Below, one piece after another: positions 45,306 through 57,110 of a DNA stretch of 64,000 bases (position 1 is the first letter of the stretch; every line of letters starts with the position of its first letter). Both the position numbers and the translations under genes were made by a program. Origin of the DNA: Leptodactylus fallax (Eukaryota; Chordata; Amphibia; Anura; Leptodactylidae); the NCBI GenBank assembly GCA_947044405.1, contig CAMRHE010000167.1, positions 1,054,001 through 1,118,000 of the forward strand. Reading direction: 5' to 3'. Below the pieces are notes generated by a model. It made no database searches. It was not told the origin of the DNA and saw only the letters and a list, made by a program, of their open reading frames with translations.

Positions 45306-45965
45306 GAATAATAAGCGGGTTGTCTACGGTTACATGCTGGAGAAAGGACTTTTGAAAACCTTAATAAGGGGGATTGTCTTCACAGAGAGCATCTCAAGCT
45401 GAGCCGGGTTGGTACAATGATGCATAGGGGTGGGGGTGCACATTCTCTTGCACGCTGTAATATTATCTAATAATATTTAACTGTTTCACTACCATGGCTA
45501 AGGACTGCATAAAGTCCTGTGAAATCCTCTTCAGCTGAATCTATCATGCAGAGATAAAAAGTTGTCACATCTAATGGAATAGTGAAAGGTTTTCCAAAAA
45601 TCAATGCAACAGTGTGGACATCAGAGGAAAAGGTCCACACATGAAATATTGAGGAATGATGCACCATGTTAACTAGTTCATTACTAAACAGGCAGAACCA
45701 GAGCTCAAGGTACAAGCTTTCAAAGGATAAAACAAAGTAGAGGCTGTGTGCATGAAAGATGTGGAAGAGTGAAGAAATTAGGCGATACCTTTTAGAGGTT
45801 AACTGAGTATATTTGATAAGTAAGCTTTCAAGAGTCTAGCTCTCTTCTTCAGACATGGTGTTATACAAGAACTGAAAATTCACAGATTTTTTTATAGACC
45901 CCATGATCTTCAAAGGATTTTAGAGTCCTTAAAAAAACCAAACCAAAATACAATCTAAGTAGAGC

Positions 45966-46640
45966 CATTAACAGAGACCGTCTGCTCACATATAAAAAGA
46001 CCCAGAAAGAAGCCCGAGTGCCCCTAGTTGTCACCTACAATCCACAGCTGGAAATCCTACGAAGGATTGCCCAGGAGCTCCAACCTGTGCTACATAGGGA
46101 CAACAGACTCAAGGACATATTTCCAGTCCCCCCTCTCCTTTCCTTTTGACAACCACCAAACCTGAGGCGTATTATCGTCCGGAGTGCCCTGACCCTGAAA
46201 ATGGCACCTCACCTTGCCTACAAAAAAGGTGCAATACCTGCAGGCACATCCACACCGCTGACAGTGTACCTGTCCCACAGTCACAACAGGTGCACAGAAT
46301 TAGGGGGAAATTTTCCTGCAGGTCTTCCAATGTGGTGTACCTCATAATGTGTGTGCAATGTCCCACCACAGGCCTCTATGTGGGGGAAACAGGGCAGAGA
46401 CTTAGTCAGCGCATGAACTCACACAGATCCAATAATAATAACAGCAGAACAGATCTCCCAGTGGCCGCACATTTCTCCGGAGAAAACCACTCTACTGATG
46501 ATTTGCGGGTTGTGGTTTTAATGGGACATTTTAAGACGCAGGAGGAAAGGAAAGAATCGGAGTACAAGTTTATGCAAAAATTTCAAACTCTGCAATTTGG
46601 ACTTAATATTCATGCCAGCTTCATGTCACACTATGTATGA
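45966..46640 (+). pseudogene. C-terminal fragment of Penelope polyprotein with GIY-YIG endonuclease domain
   Basis: The first part reads INRDRLLTYKKTQKEARVPL and LEILRRIAQELQPVL in one frame, reaching an in-frame TGA at 46147-46149. That TGA falls where Penelope proteins carry the word before QPPNLR, probably a decayed CGA. A frame change follows near 46195. The rest, to 46640, contains a zinc-knuckle-like CLQKRCNTCRHI, the GIY-YIG pair VVYLIMCVQC...GLYVGETGQRLSQR, and HFSGENHSTDDLRVVVL. This domain nicks target DNA for insertion. The reverse transcriptase part is absent, so the fragment is dead. The 164-codon open frame is not a host gene. Confidence 0.85.
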
Positions 46641-46861
46641 ACTGTGAGGGTCACAAATCACCTCCTGATAGCAAACAGATAACAGATCCCTCTGTCACGC
46701 ACCACAACTGTCCAGATTGTTTTTTGACCTGTTGTAAATAACTTCTCTACTTAGATTGCATTTTGGTTTGGTTTTTTTAAGGACTCTAAAATCCTTTGAA
46801 GATCATGTGTATAGGGTATATAAAAAATCTGTGAATTTTCAGTTCTTGTATAACACCATGT

Positions 46862-46888
46862 CTGAAGAAGAGAGCTAGACTCTTGAAA
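46862..46888 (+). other. Hammerhead-ribozyme-like box in the right Penelope pseudo-LTR
   Basis: CTGAAGA, then a hairpin (AGAG...CTCT), then GAAA. This is the order of the hammerhead catalytic core (CUGANGA, stem II, GAAA). A copy in the opposite direction lies in the left pseudo-LTR at 45826-45852. Hammerhead motifs are described in Penelope elements. Stem I and the cleavage site were not demonstrated. Confidence 0.45.
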
Positions 46889-47174
46889 GCTTACTTATCA
46901 AATATACTCAGTTAGCCTCTATAAGGTATCGCCTGATTTCTTCACTCTTCCACTACTTTCAATGGCTAACACGGTACAACATTATACTGCATGAAAGATG
47001 GACACCTGACAATCCCAAGTGGATCCAGGACTTTTTTGTATGTTTGTAAACAGAAAGATCTTGGGTATGGTATTGATAGGTGTTAATAGAAAGCTTTTGG
47101 TGAGTCACTGTTGTTAGCGCCTTTGGTGTTTGATTGAACTTCGCTCATGGCTGCATTTATCATAAACAAACATA

Positions 47175-47392
47175 TTGGGGCAGATTTACTTTTGGAAATG
47201 CCCCAGAATTCTGGCTCAATTTGTTCAAAAATAAAAACAAAGCCAACTCATAAGTGGTGTAAACTTGGACTAGACAGTCTAACCATCTTACCAAATTTAT
47301 CATCCACCATCAGTCACAGTGATAAATATGGCAAATTTTAAAACTGTCTAGTCTAAAATTTAGTAAATAAGTGTTACTAAATCTGGCCCATT
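47175..47392. repeat. MITE with gggcagattta ends
   Basis: Ends ttggggcagatttact and actaaatctggccca; inside, agactgtctagtc-type words shared with repeats near 2070-2180 and 13800-13900. Confidence 0.6.
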
Positions 47393-47394
47393 AA

Positions 47395-47772
47395 AGTGGT
47401 TTTCTGGGACTTAGAACGGGTCCTATCCATAGGATGGGTCATCAACATATCAACAGCCTGACACCAAGGACCCTTGATGATCAGCTGTTTGAAGAGACTG
47501 CAGGGCTTCTCTGTGCCAATGATGTCACCTTCATCAGTCATATGGTACAGCAGCAGCTCAGTCCCATTCTGTTGCATTGAAATATAATACCAAGCACAGT
47601 CCCTATGCAATGTATGGCACTGTACTTGTTATTCAGTGGACGCACTCACCTGAACTCTGCAGCCTCTGCACCCAGCTGATCTGTGGGCATCATGGGTGTT
47701 GGACCCCCAACGATCACATATTGATGTCCTATCCTAAGAATAGTATCAGTATGTAAATCCCAGAAAACCCCT
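47395..47772. repeat. TTAA-flanked MITE
   Basis: Ends agtggttttctgggactt and aaatcccagaaaacccct are inverted copies; TTAA at 47391-47394 and 47773-47776. The inside carries the cagctcagtcccatt and tggcactgtacttg words shared with copies near 1-130, 780-900, 37260-37560 and 51770-52050. Confidence 0.75.
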
Positions 47773-47776
47773 TTAA

Positions 47777-50146
47777 TCCTAATCATGCATCTTTATTGAA
47801 AAAAGGGTTCATATAGAATGTCTATGGTCAGGGCAGATGACGAATCAAGATCTTTGTTTCTCCAAAGCAGTAAGCAATAGAAAGTTGTCATTGCCCTCTG
47901 GTGTAACCCTCTGTTAACATTCTGTGTGCATAGCTCAGTGCATGCCAATAGGAGGCGACAATGCAAAGTGATGTGTGCTACATGCAGTTGCACATCTGAG
48001 GTATCTTAACCATATTAGAATTTATTGATTTTAACAAGCTTAAACATTTCAGTGTTGGAGGAGGCAACATGGAAGTGTTCCAACCTCAAATAATCCAGAT
48101 TATGTTCCATGATGATAATCGAGAGAATCTCTTGATTTTGATTTGTTGTAAAGAGAGTTGTTCTTTTCTCCCCTTGGAGAAACCTCAGCCTCGGAACTCC
48201 TTGAAAGGAAGTTTATACATAATCTAAGAAATTACACTTCTCACTATAACAAATTCCTTTAAAGAATTCCAGGAAGTTGTTGACCTTAAACAAGTCTTTC
48301 TGACGTCCTCCCACCACTCTCCATCCAACACCCAGGGCAAATTTTAAGAATTTCCATCCCTTATGAAAATGTCTTTAATTGAATATTGCACTTCTGTTTT
48401 TTTGCAGATTACAATACCAGATCAGAGATGTCTCCTTTATATATCATAACATATATCTCACAACACAGAATGCCAATGGAAAACCCTTTTTTTCCATTAG
48501 CATCCAAACAACCACAATTTGGTTGTTGTATTGACTAGAATGATAGTTGTCTGAGAACACAACACGCTAGTGATGCACATTTTTATGTGTTGTGTCTGTT
48601 TGGAGAAAGGAAAATGTAGTCCTGTGTGAATCACGGAGACATCTAGAGCAAAAGTTACATGTATGGTAGTGACCTGCAAAGCACCATTGGTTGTTGAATA
48701 CACATTGACACTCTTGGTAAAATCCGTGGTGCTATGGTAGAACTCTTAGGTAAGGAAACCACTGTCTAGTACTGAAGGAACTGAGCGGGAGAGCCATCTA
48801 AGAACTGGTAGAGGTCCTGTTAGTAGGCGAAAATCACAAACCCTCCACTAATGTTACGTACTTTAAAGGGGTTTTCCCAGAAACATAACCAAATTTAAAA
48901 TTGTAGACAATTTAAAAGTTAAACATTTTTGCAAATATAAGTAATTTAAAATTTTGCAGAGTTTTAAAGATTTACTCTAAGCATCTTAGTGGTGACCGCC
49001 TGTTGTCTTTACCAGTTACTGATGGATACAACCATGAATGCAGGAACATTCTATACTCTGAAACACAGCCATGATTTTCTTATTGTGGCCGGGTTATCTT
49101 CTCGTACATGTAATGTCCTTGCCTGATAACCTGTCTACAATATGGACATCATGGCCGGGGTTTTGAGCAGCACTAAATGAACCCAGCCTGAAATGGGTAA
49201 AATTTAGTCTCTAGATATCCCTTTTAACCGCCCACAAGTTGCTAGAGAATTTCCATCAGTGAATCACCAGGTCAGTAAATGGATGACATGCTGACAGTCT
49301 GTAGTTTCTAATTTGCGGTATCAAGGCAGTGGGCAGGAAATATGGTCAGACGTATCAAGACTCAAGACAGGCAGAGTTCAGATGTAAGGGGAGATCAGGC
49401 AGAGGTCAGAATAGGCAACACACAAGACAACAAGGTCAGGAAACCAAGCTGGGTTGTAACCTTAAGGATTAGAAACAAACACACCATAGCAGAATAGAAA
49501 CCAAGTGAAGCTTATTGCTAAGACCCAGAGTAGTGTGAGAAGGACCCTGATAAACTGAAGTCACTCTGTCAGCGGTAGGAGACCAGCAGCCAGGAAGAAT
49601 AGGAAGAATACACCTTGGTAAGCGGCATCTCTACACAAAATCAACTGTCTGTCTGCGGTCTAAGCAACCTGGACCCACAGCAATGAGCAGGTCAGCATTG
49701 TGGCTGTCATAATAGGGACATAAAACTATTAGGTCTTAAAACTATGTGCATGGTCCCGGATTTATCCTCTGTTCTGGGGTCTCCAAATAATATTACACTG
49801 AATAATGTCTTTATGACAGGAACCCATAGATGTAAACAATAGGACATTCTTAAGTGATGTGATACAAGGCGTCACATAGGTTTAAATATACTCAGGAATA
49901 TTTGTCCGTCTCCTCTCTCTGTACAATGCAAGGAACTATAAATTCTGATGTAAACAGGAGTCTGGTCAACAAAAGTGCAAGTAAAAATAATAGTGACCCA
50001 GTTTTATCACTGACAACAGAAAGGTCACAGCCCTTGGCAAACAAAGCTTAAGTCTTACGGAAATGAACAGATATTATTAACCAGTTCCTGAACTGTTTCT
50101 TACAATAGCAAGCAATAAAAGCAGAGATTCCTTTCTGACTTAATAT
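47777..50146. other. No gene or clear element
   Basis: Low-density region; a TTAA-MITE start near 48864. No exon with coding match to PIK3R5 was seen. Confidence 0.45.
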
Positions 50147-50150
50147 TTAA

Positions 50151-50560
50151 GGGGTTATCCAGCTTCCAAAAATGATCTGCAACTACATCCACTGCAGTGC
50201 TAAATCCTCACTGTTCTTGGCTTTATTTTACTTAAGACTCCTTGTATCACTGTTATTTACATGCAATGAATCTGTGAACAAACTACATTTCCCATGATGC
50301 ATCTGCCTGCTCTCACTCTCTGTGTAGCCCTCCCTTCTCTACTCTCCCCTCCAATGAAATCACAGGTAATAAATCACTCCCACATCTGGGGTCACATGAT
50401 GCTGTGATGTTTTATTTGGAAGCTCACTCCCCCTCCACCCTGTGAGCAGCAAACACAGAGAGTGAGAGCTGGCAGATGCATCATGGGAACTGTAGTTTCT
50501 TCACAGATTCACTGCATGTAAATAACAGTGATACAAGGAGTCTCAAGTAAAATAAACATC
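50151..50560. repeat. Foldback repeat with a TTAA left border
   Basis: Starts ggggttatccagc after TTAA. Arms at 50228-50310 and 50473-50553 are inverted copies (actccttgtatcactg against cagtgatacaaggagt; catgatgcatctgcc against ggcagatgcatcatg). The right terminus is missing. Confidence 0.7.
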
Positions 50561-53500
50561 TAAGAGGTTTGACTTTTATGCATTTCAGGGCCCTAATAAT
50601 GGCCTCTGGGTCTTCCATCTACAGAAGCCTATTAGGCCCAACCAGAGATACGGGCTAAAAGTCTTTCTGTCAGTGTAAAATTGCTTCGCATAAAACATTG
50701 TAATACAGAAATAATGCATCGTATTAAATTATCGATTAGAGTTATATATGTTCAATGTTGACTATGGGGCCTAAAATAGAAAATTTAACAAAAAAAAAAA
50801 AATGAACAAAAAAATTGTTATAGCTCTCAGAATATAGCCACACCGACAGAATAAAGATATGTTATTTATGCTGAATGAAAATTTATAATGCAAAAACAGA
50901 GTGGTTGAAAGAGTTAAAAGCTAATAAGATATAAATACCCAAAAATGGTAAAGCTGAAAATTACAACACATCCCACAAATATAAATCCTATGCCGATGGA
51001 AAAACGTAAAAAGGTGTGTTTATTCTAATAAAATCTGAGCTAAGAATCATGTTTCCATTGATGAGAAGCTTGTCACACCCTCCATGTCATTACACCCACT
51101 GTGTAAAGAATGAATATAGACGCCAACATATGATAACAACCTTAAAGACAACCTCTTTAACAGATGAATGTACTGATCATTGGGGTGAAAGTCTGTCAAT
51201 TTACACAAAAAAAATCATTAAACTAAAAATGAAGAGTGTTGTTGGAACTAGCGCTCATCCAAGAGACTGCTACAGGGGGAGCAGGGGGAAAGGTTTGGGA
51301 ACATTCTGTGTAGAGAATACAGGACACTCGCCCTGCCAGGAGGGTTTGGATTTTGTTTCCTTAGTCATGCACTTAGCCTGACCAGTCACCTGGGCGATAT
51401 GTAAAGGAGTTTAAAGGTTTTTTCCTGGAGTTGACTATTGATAACATTTCATTAAATGGGTTTTTCTGACAAAGCATGTTATCCCTATGTATAGGATAGT
51501 AAATAAATAACATGCAGATCAGTGGGGGTCCGACCTATCAGGCTCCACTGAATGGAGCAGAGGTCAGGCAGCGCGCACACCACTCCATTCATTTCAGTGG
51601 GAGCACCAAAGATAGGTGAGCGCAGTACTTCAGTTATCTCTGGCACTCCCATTGAAATGAATGAAAAATCCCCTGTTCTCCTGATCTGTGGCTGATCTAC
51701 AAGTTATTCCTAATAGACAGGGGCTAATTTACTTTGGTGGAAAACCCCTTTTAGGTCATCAATATATGATTGGTGGGGGTCTGACACCAGGGTCCCCCAC
51801 CAATAAGCTGTTTGATGAGACTGCAGCGTGCAGGTGAGCAGTGCGTCCTCCAATGAATGCCAGACACTGCTCCACACATTGCTTTGTAGCTGAGTTTGAT
51901 ATTGCAGCTCAGCCTCATCCATTTGCATGGGCCTGAGTTGCAGACAGGTCACCACAGCACCCCTGCTGCTTCGAGCAACCTGACCCACACTAGTGAGATA
52001 GTGGTGACAATCCTAAGGAAAAGTTATCAGTATTCAACTCCTGGAAACCCTTTAGACAAGGATATCGCTGCCTGTAGTTCTGACATGGTGAAACTGCAGA
52101 CAGACACTGCTTAACATGGCAATAAAAAAGTGATATTGTAGAAAAATAGTGATCCTGTGCTGGAAAGTGACATTGGCGTGGAATATCAGAAACTCACTAG
52201 TCCTGACAGCTTGTAAGGTGTATTTTTTTGCAGAGTGCTGTCACCTATTTTGCCTCAAAGTAGCCAAACTTTATGTAAGATTTCACTTGAGAATTTCACT
52301 TATGTTAAAGGAGTTTTCCCACTATATACAGTTATACCCATCAATAGGATAAGGGGATAAATGTCTGATCACAAGTGCCCATGTAAATGGATGCTCAACC
52401 ACCTCTTCGTGATCTTCTATGGGACTTCTGGAGACAACCAAATGAATGAAGTCGTGGCCAAGCACTCGCACCACATGAGACATGAGGGGGCACTTATACC
52501 TCCAGATGTCCTGTAGAAGCCGTAGCCAAGAATTGGTACCATAATGCTAGGGAGCATGTGTAGGCACTTGTAGTCAGACCCTCAGCAATCAGAAAGTTGT
52601 CATTAATGAGAAAATCTCTTTAAGTAATCTAGTAGATCCCATAATCCTTATAAACCTGGTCCTGAGTACAAGGAAGCAAAGGACAATCCAAAGAATAGAA
52701 TTCAGATGCTGTGGCTGGCAGGATGAACATCAGATCTATTTTAGATACGCAGGTGTAAATCACGAGTCTTGTGTGTTTGGCCGACTGACATATTTACCAA
52801 AGGAGCAGTGAAGTGGAATTCCACATACAGAGCATTATCCTGGGAAATAGTACATTAACCTCTGTGTATGATACTTAGTACCCCCTGACCCATTAATAAT
52901 AATGATTTCTCTTTCCAGCCAGACCACTACAGCAATGAACTTTATTACTGGTTATTTATGTATATTCCCAACCTGTAACCTCTATGATGCTTACTACATT
53001 GAGAAGTGTTCTGCAGTGTGTACAGTCAGCAAGAAAGTGACTATAAAGCATTAATATCACATTGAGTCGTGCCAAATGATCATTTGTGCTTTGCTACATC
53101 TGTATATATATTTATACATGATACAAAAAAACCCTTATTCTTAATTCTTGCAGCACCTCGTATTTGTTTTCTCTACATAGAGATGAGATTGAAAGCCGAG
53201 CTCTTCCACCCCCCCGTCAAACCTCAGCACTTGCTATATATGATTAGAAAGACATTTATATCTCTCACCTGCTGCTGTCTGATACATCCCTCGCAGCCCT
53301 AGGCCGGCACCTTTCGTCACTATGAAAACTTTTTTTTCTCGCAAAAACAGACTGGAATGTGGAGACGTGTAAAGAATCCAGGATTGTAGATGTGTATCCA
53401 CGCGCCGGCAGAAGGTTGAGACACAGTACGGAAATATACTGCTGGTTATGAACGTCTGCAAGTCCTCCAAGGCACAGGAAGGAAGAGGAGGGCAGCACAG

Positions 53501-54059
53501 AGGCCGATCACATGAAGACCTTAAAAATATCTCCACTCTGATTCATAAAAAAGAACCAGAGGCATAAAAAAGCATAATAACAAATAGCTGCATTGGATTC
53601 CAGGGAACAGACCTTGGCTTATTTATTCACTTTATTGTTAAAAAGGCTTGACAGGTGAATCCTACAGTAATTTTCTCAGTCTTTTACTAAAAATGTAGCG
53701 AGGTTTTATGAAACGAATATGTCAGCTTTCTTCCAGAAACAGCACCACCCTTGTCTATAGGCTGTGACTGGTATTACAGCCCCTTAAAGTTGTATTTTGC
53801 AACAGCAGATTCCAGTCCAATCATTAGTGATGGAAGCGCTTATTGGTTATCGGCGGGGCTGAGGGAGGGAGCAGTGAGTATGGTTCTCGGTACTTACCGC
53901 TCCTAGGACTCCCCACTTCTTCTCTATACCAGGCGCCGCCATTTATCTGACATAGTGTGCATCAGGGTACACAACATAGTGGAAGTACCAGGAGAAGAGA
54001 AGGAATCCCAAGAATGGTGAGTACTGAACACCATGCTCGCCACTCACTTCCTGGACCCT
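50561..54059. other. Repeats, no gene
   Basis: TTAA-MITE copies at 51450-51750 and 51750-52060, the element at 52309, and otherwise unplaced DNA. A 121-codon plus frame at 51016 shows no motif. Confidence 0.5.
52309..52619. repeat. TTAA-flanked MITE
   Basis: Ends aggagttttcccact and aatgagaaaatctct pair loosely; TTAA at 52305-52308 and 52620-52623. Shares gtctgatcac and cctatccac-type words with the element at 4880. Confidence 0.6.
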
Positions 54060-54415
54060 TTACTGTGTGGGAGCTATAGGTATTATACTATTAGGGTTAC
54101 TCATTGGGCATTATACTGACTAGGGGCTGCACTGGTGTATTTTTCTTTGTGGGGACTGAGCTGTGGCTTTATATATGGGGCTGAGGCATTGTAGGATTAT
54201 ACTATGTGGAATCTGAGCGGGGGGCTTTGTACTGTGTGTTTGGCATGTAATGTCATTATATTGTGGGAGGCATAAAGGTGGCATTAAACTGTATGGGGGC
54301 ACTGAGAGGGCATTACACTGTATGGGGGCACTATACTGTGTTGAGAACTTAGGGCAGAATATACTGTGTAGGAAGCTCTATACTCTGCTTGGGGCATTAT
54401 GCTATGTGTGAGGGG
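54060..54415. repeat. Degenerate G-rich minisatellite
   Basis: Irregular units around gggcattatactgtgtgggg. No gene. Confidence 0.55.
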
Positions 54416-54456
54416 GGATCTGAATTGTTTCCAACTTTCTTATGTGACAGAAAACT

Positions 54457-56328
54457 AAAAAAACAAGGGTTCAGTAGAAATAGAAATAGCCCTTCTTGAT
54501 GGGGAAGGAGTAGAGTCTGTGCAGTACTATGGCAGTATATCTGCGGGGAAGAAAGGAATATATTTTCGCTTGCCACAAGAGGAAGAAGACTCATTCAGTC
54601 CACGGCCTGCTCCAGCAGCACTACACTGCCAAATCTAGCTACAGGTTTGTTGCTGAAATTGTGCCAGGATTTTTTACATCTCTGCCTGATAAATTTTTGA
54701 TTGTGTTTGTGTTGGGACTCACTTGAAAGCGATTGATTTATTCCAACTCATTTGCTTGCACCTGAACCTGAAGCACCTGCTACCATTTATACCATAGGGG
54801 TAATGTGAGCAATCTAAAATGAAGTCTTGTTTGGGGTCAGTTACATCAGCTATTCCTCCTTACTCTCAGTTTGGTCAGCCGTGTTGTATTCTTATTGCAG
54901 TCAGTGTATCAAGGGGGATTTAAGCCCCACTTTTACTGACACAGTCTGATTTTTTATTCTTTGACATTCAGGTGTTGGTCCATCAGTCTGTTCATGGTTA
55001 TGGTTTCCTATTTTTTCGCCTTGTTGTGACTTCTCTCCTGTTGTTCTCCAACTCTGACCTTGTCTGTTTCTGAATCCTCATCTTTTGTCCGCTCTTTGGT
55101 ATTGCTGCCATCTGACCTTGCCCCATTGTTTAGTCATAACGCCCCTGTCTGATGTCACAATCCCCACTGTGATGTCACAAAGCCTCATTGTGATGTTACC
55201 ATTCCCCATTGTGATGTGACAGTGCCCCCTTTTGATGTCACAGAGCCCCATTGTGATGTAACTGTGCCGATTGTGATGTCATAGTATTCCAGTGTAATGT
55301 CACAATTTCCCATTATGATGTTGCAATGTCCTATAAAAAAGAGAAAGTCTCTCGACCAAATGTTTGTGCAGGCTAGGCACAACACTAGTGACCGGCGATG
55401 ATATAACCACATTCACCGGGAAAGTTACTTCAAGCTGCTGCTCCCACTTTGAGGAATAACACACAGGAAATCCACCGGACTTGGTTCACGGATAGAGGCC
55501 AAGGAAGACCAAAGACTTCATGCGCTGCTTATGAGAAGCAATATATTTATTAAAAACAAGGTACATAGACATGTATAGAACAATTTGTTTTGTGAGGTAC
55601 CCCCCACTTCCTCAGGTACATCTACATGTTAAGGGATAGTAACTAATTTAAATACCATACAACAGGAAGTGACATAATCTAAGACCACCCACTAAAATAA
55701 TGCATTGATAAGTGTGTATGAATTAAAAATAGGAAATAAAAAATAGGAAGCCATAACCATGAACAGACTGATGGACCAACACCTGAATGTCAAAGAATAA
55801 AAAATCAGGTTGTATCAGTAAAAGTGGGGCTTAAATCCCCCTTGATACACTGACTGCAATAAGAATACAACACGGCTGACCAAACTGAGAGTAAGGAGGA
55901 ATGGCTGATGTCCAGAAGAAGATGACCATGTAACTGACCTTAAACAAGACTTCATTTTAGATTGCTCACATTACCCCTATAGTATAAATGGTAGCGGATG
56001 CTTCAGGTTCAGGTGCAAGCAAATGAGTTGGAATAAATCAACTGCTTTCAAGTGAGTCCCAACCCAAAGACAATGAAAAATTTATCAGGCAGAGATGTAG
56101 GAAATCCAGGCACAATTTCAGAAACAAACCTGTAGCTAGATTTGGCAATGTCATGCTGCTGGAGCAGGCCATGGACTGAATGAGTCTTCTTCCTCTTCTG
56201 GCAACCGACAATATATTCCCTTCATTCCTTTCTTTCCCGCAGATATACTGCCATACTACTGCACAGACTCTACTCCTTCCCCATCAAGAAGGGCTATTTC
56301 TATTTCTACTGAACCCTTGTTTTTTTAA
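54457..56328. repeat. Large inverted repeat (arms about 560-590 bp, spacer 720 bp)
   Basis: Arm 1 (54457-55016) and arm 2 (55738-56328) are highly similar inverted copies: acaagggttcagtagaaat at one outer end against atttctactgaacccttgt at the other, and ggttatggtttcc against ggaagccataacc at the inner ends. Arm 2 has about 30 extra bases (tccagaagaagatgacca). No conserved reading frame. The spacer holds a minisatellite and a pseudo-LTR-like piece. Confidence 0.88.
55142..55331. repeat. 21-bp minisatellite, left part
   Basis: About nine units of the type ccccattgtgatgtcacaa. The right continuation is at 56640-56712 (about three units). Confidence 0.85.
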
Positions 56329-56635
56329 TTAAAAAAATGATAAATTAAATATAATTAAAAATCTATGAAAAACTAATTTCAAACCGATACATTTGAGAAT
56401 ATTGGTTTTAATCGATTCTTAATTTATACATATTGTTTTTAACTCAGTTGCCATACTTTAATGTGTAGATGTACCTGAAGAAGTGGGGAGGACTTCATGA
56501 AACATGTTATATTATGTATTTCTATGTACCTTGTTTTTTTCTAAAAATATATAGTTCCCCATAATAGTTCCACACAAGCAGCGCCCCAACACATTCCTCT
56601 TTTTCTTTGGTCCTCTTCTGTAAGCCAGTGACTCT
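55331..56635. mobile_element. Probable Penelope-like insertion splitting a minisatellite
   Basis: Inverted copies of about 100 bp lie at 55540-55640 and 56435-56540 (shared words gtagatgtacctga, agaagtgggg, tctatgtaccttgtt). Each has a CTGARGA-hairpin-GAAA-like box. The body between them is non-coding. The flanking 21-bp minisatellite continues on both sides, so the whole block is an insertion. Exact ends and target duplication were not resolved. Confidence 0.5.
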
Positions 56636-56639
56636 TTGA

Positions 56640-56712
56640 GATGTCTTTGTACTCCATTGTGAGGTCACAATGTTCCCTTATGATGTTACAATGCCAAATT
56701 TTAATATCACAA
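56640..56712. repeat. 21-bp minisatellite, right part
   Basis: Units ctccattgtgaggtcacaat and cccttatgatgttacaat match those at 55142-55331. Ends where the gagatgagcgaatcg repeat starts. Confidence 0.75.
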
Positions 56713-57110
56713 TTAGAGATGAGCGAATCGATTCTGCAGAAGTGGAATTCCATCCGAATTTCAGGAAATCTTCGATTCTCCACGATTCCGGATTTCCTGA
56801 TGCTTCGTGGTAACGAATATTTAGTAAGGGCCTTTGTGACATCAGACGGCCACATGATACTCTCTAGTGATGTGATTGGGTAGGCGTGTCTTTGCTTGTT
56901 GGCAGATCCTTCCACATGAATAAAAGTCCGTGCTGAAGAGAGAGAGAAACATGACCACGGCATCCAAGGGCTTCCGCCATTTTGCCACCCACCCTGGCTC
57001 TCTGCAGCCCAGAAATAGCTGTTTATTCGCTGCAAAGTAATTCAGATCGAAGCAAATTTTTTTGGAACTTTGAATCGAACTGCCGAATCGAACTTTTCAG
57101 AAATTACTGA
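56709..57110. repeat. Dispersed repeat starting agagatgagcgaatcg
   Basis: Begins ttagagatgagcgaatcg and ends with clusters of tcgaa words (aatcgaactgccgaatcg). This type of repeat is frequent in anuran DNA. No gene inside; the 164-codon minus frame here is a chance frame. Confidence 0.6.

Larger units (their letters stand above)
45762..46987 (+). mobile_element. 5'-truncated Penelope-like retroelement with inverted pseudo-LTRs
   Basis: Flanked by a 13-bp target duplication tgcatgaaagatg (45749-45761 and 46988-47000). Two arms of about 205 bp (45762-45964 and 46745-46952) are inverted copies of each other. Between them is the end of a Penelope polyprotein with a GIY-YIG domain. Inverted pseudo-LTRs, a C-terminal GIY-YIG nuclease and variable target duplications are Penelope traits. 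The last 35 bases (atggctaacacggtac) recur alone near 42680-42710. Confidence 0.88.

Noticed and set aside
46146..46640. A 164-codon open frame with a GIY-YIG domain as a host gene (SLX1-like)
   Set aside because: It lies between inverted arms with a target duplication, and the upstream frame continues it as a Penelope polyprotein with a stop and a frame change.
55185..55412. A repeat protein with GTVTSQWG units
   Set aside because: It is the 21-bp minisatellite translated; units are a multiple of three, so an open frame is expected by chance.
56541..57035. A 164-codon minus frame
   Set aside because: It spans three different repeats (pseudo-LTR end, minisatellite, agagatgagcg repeat) and has no domain.
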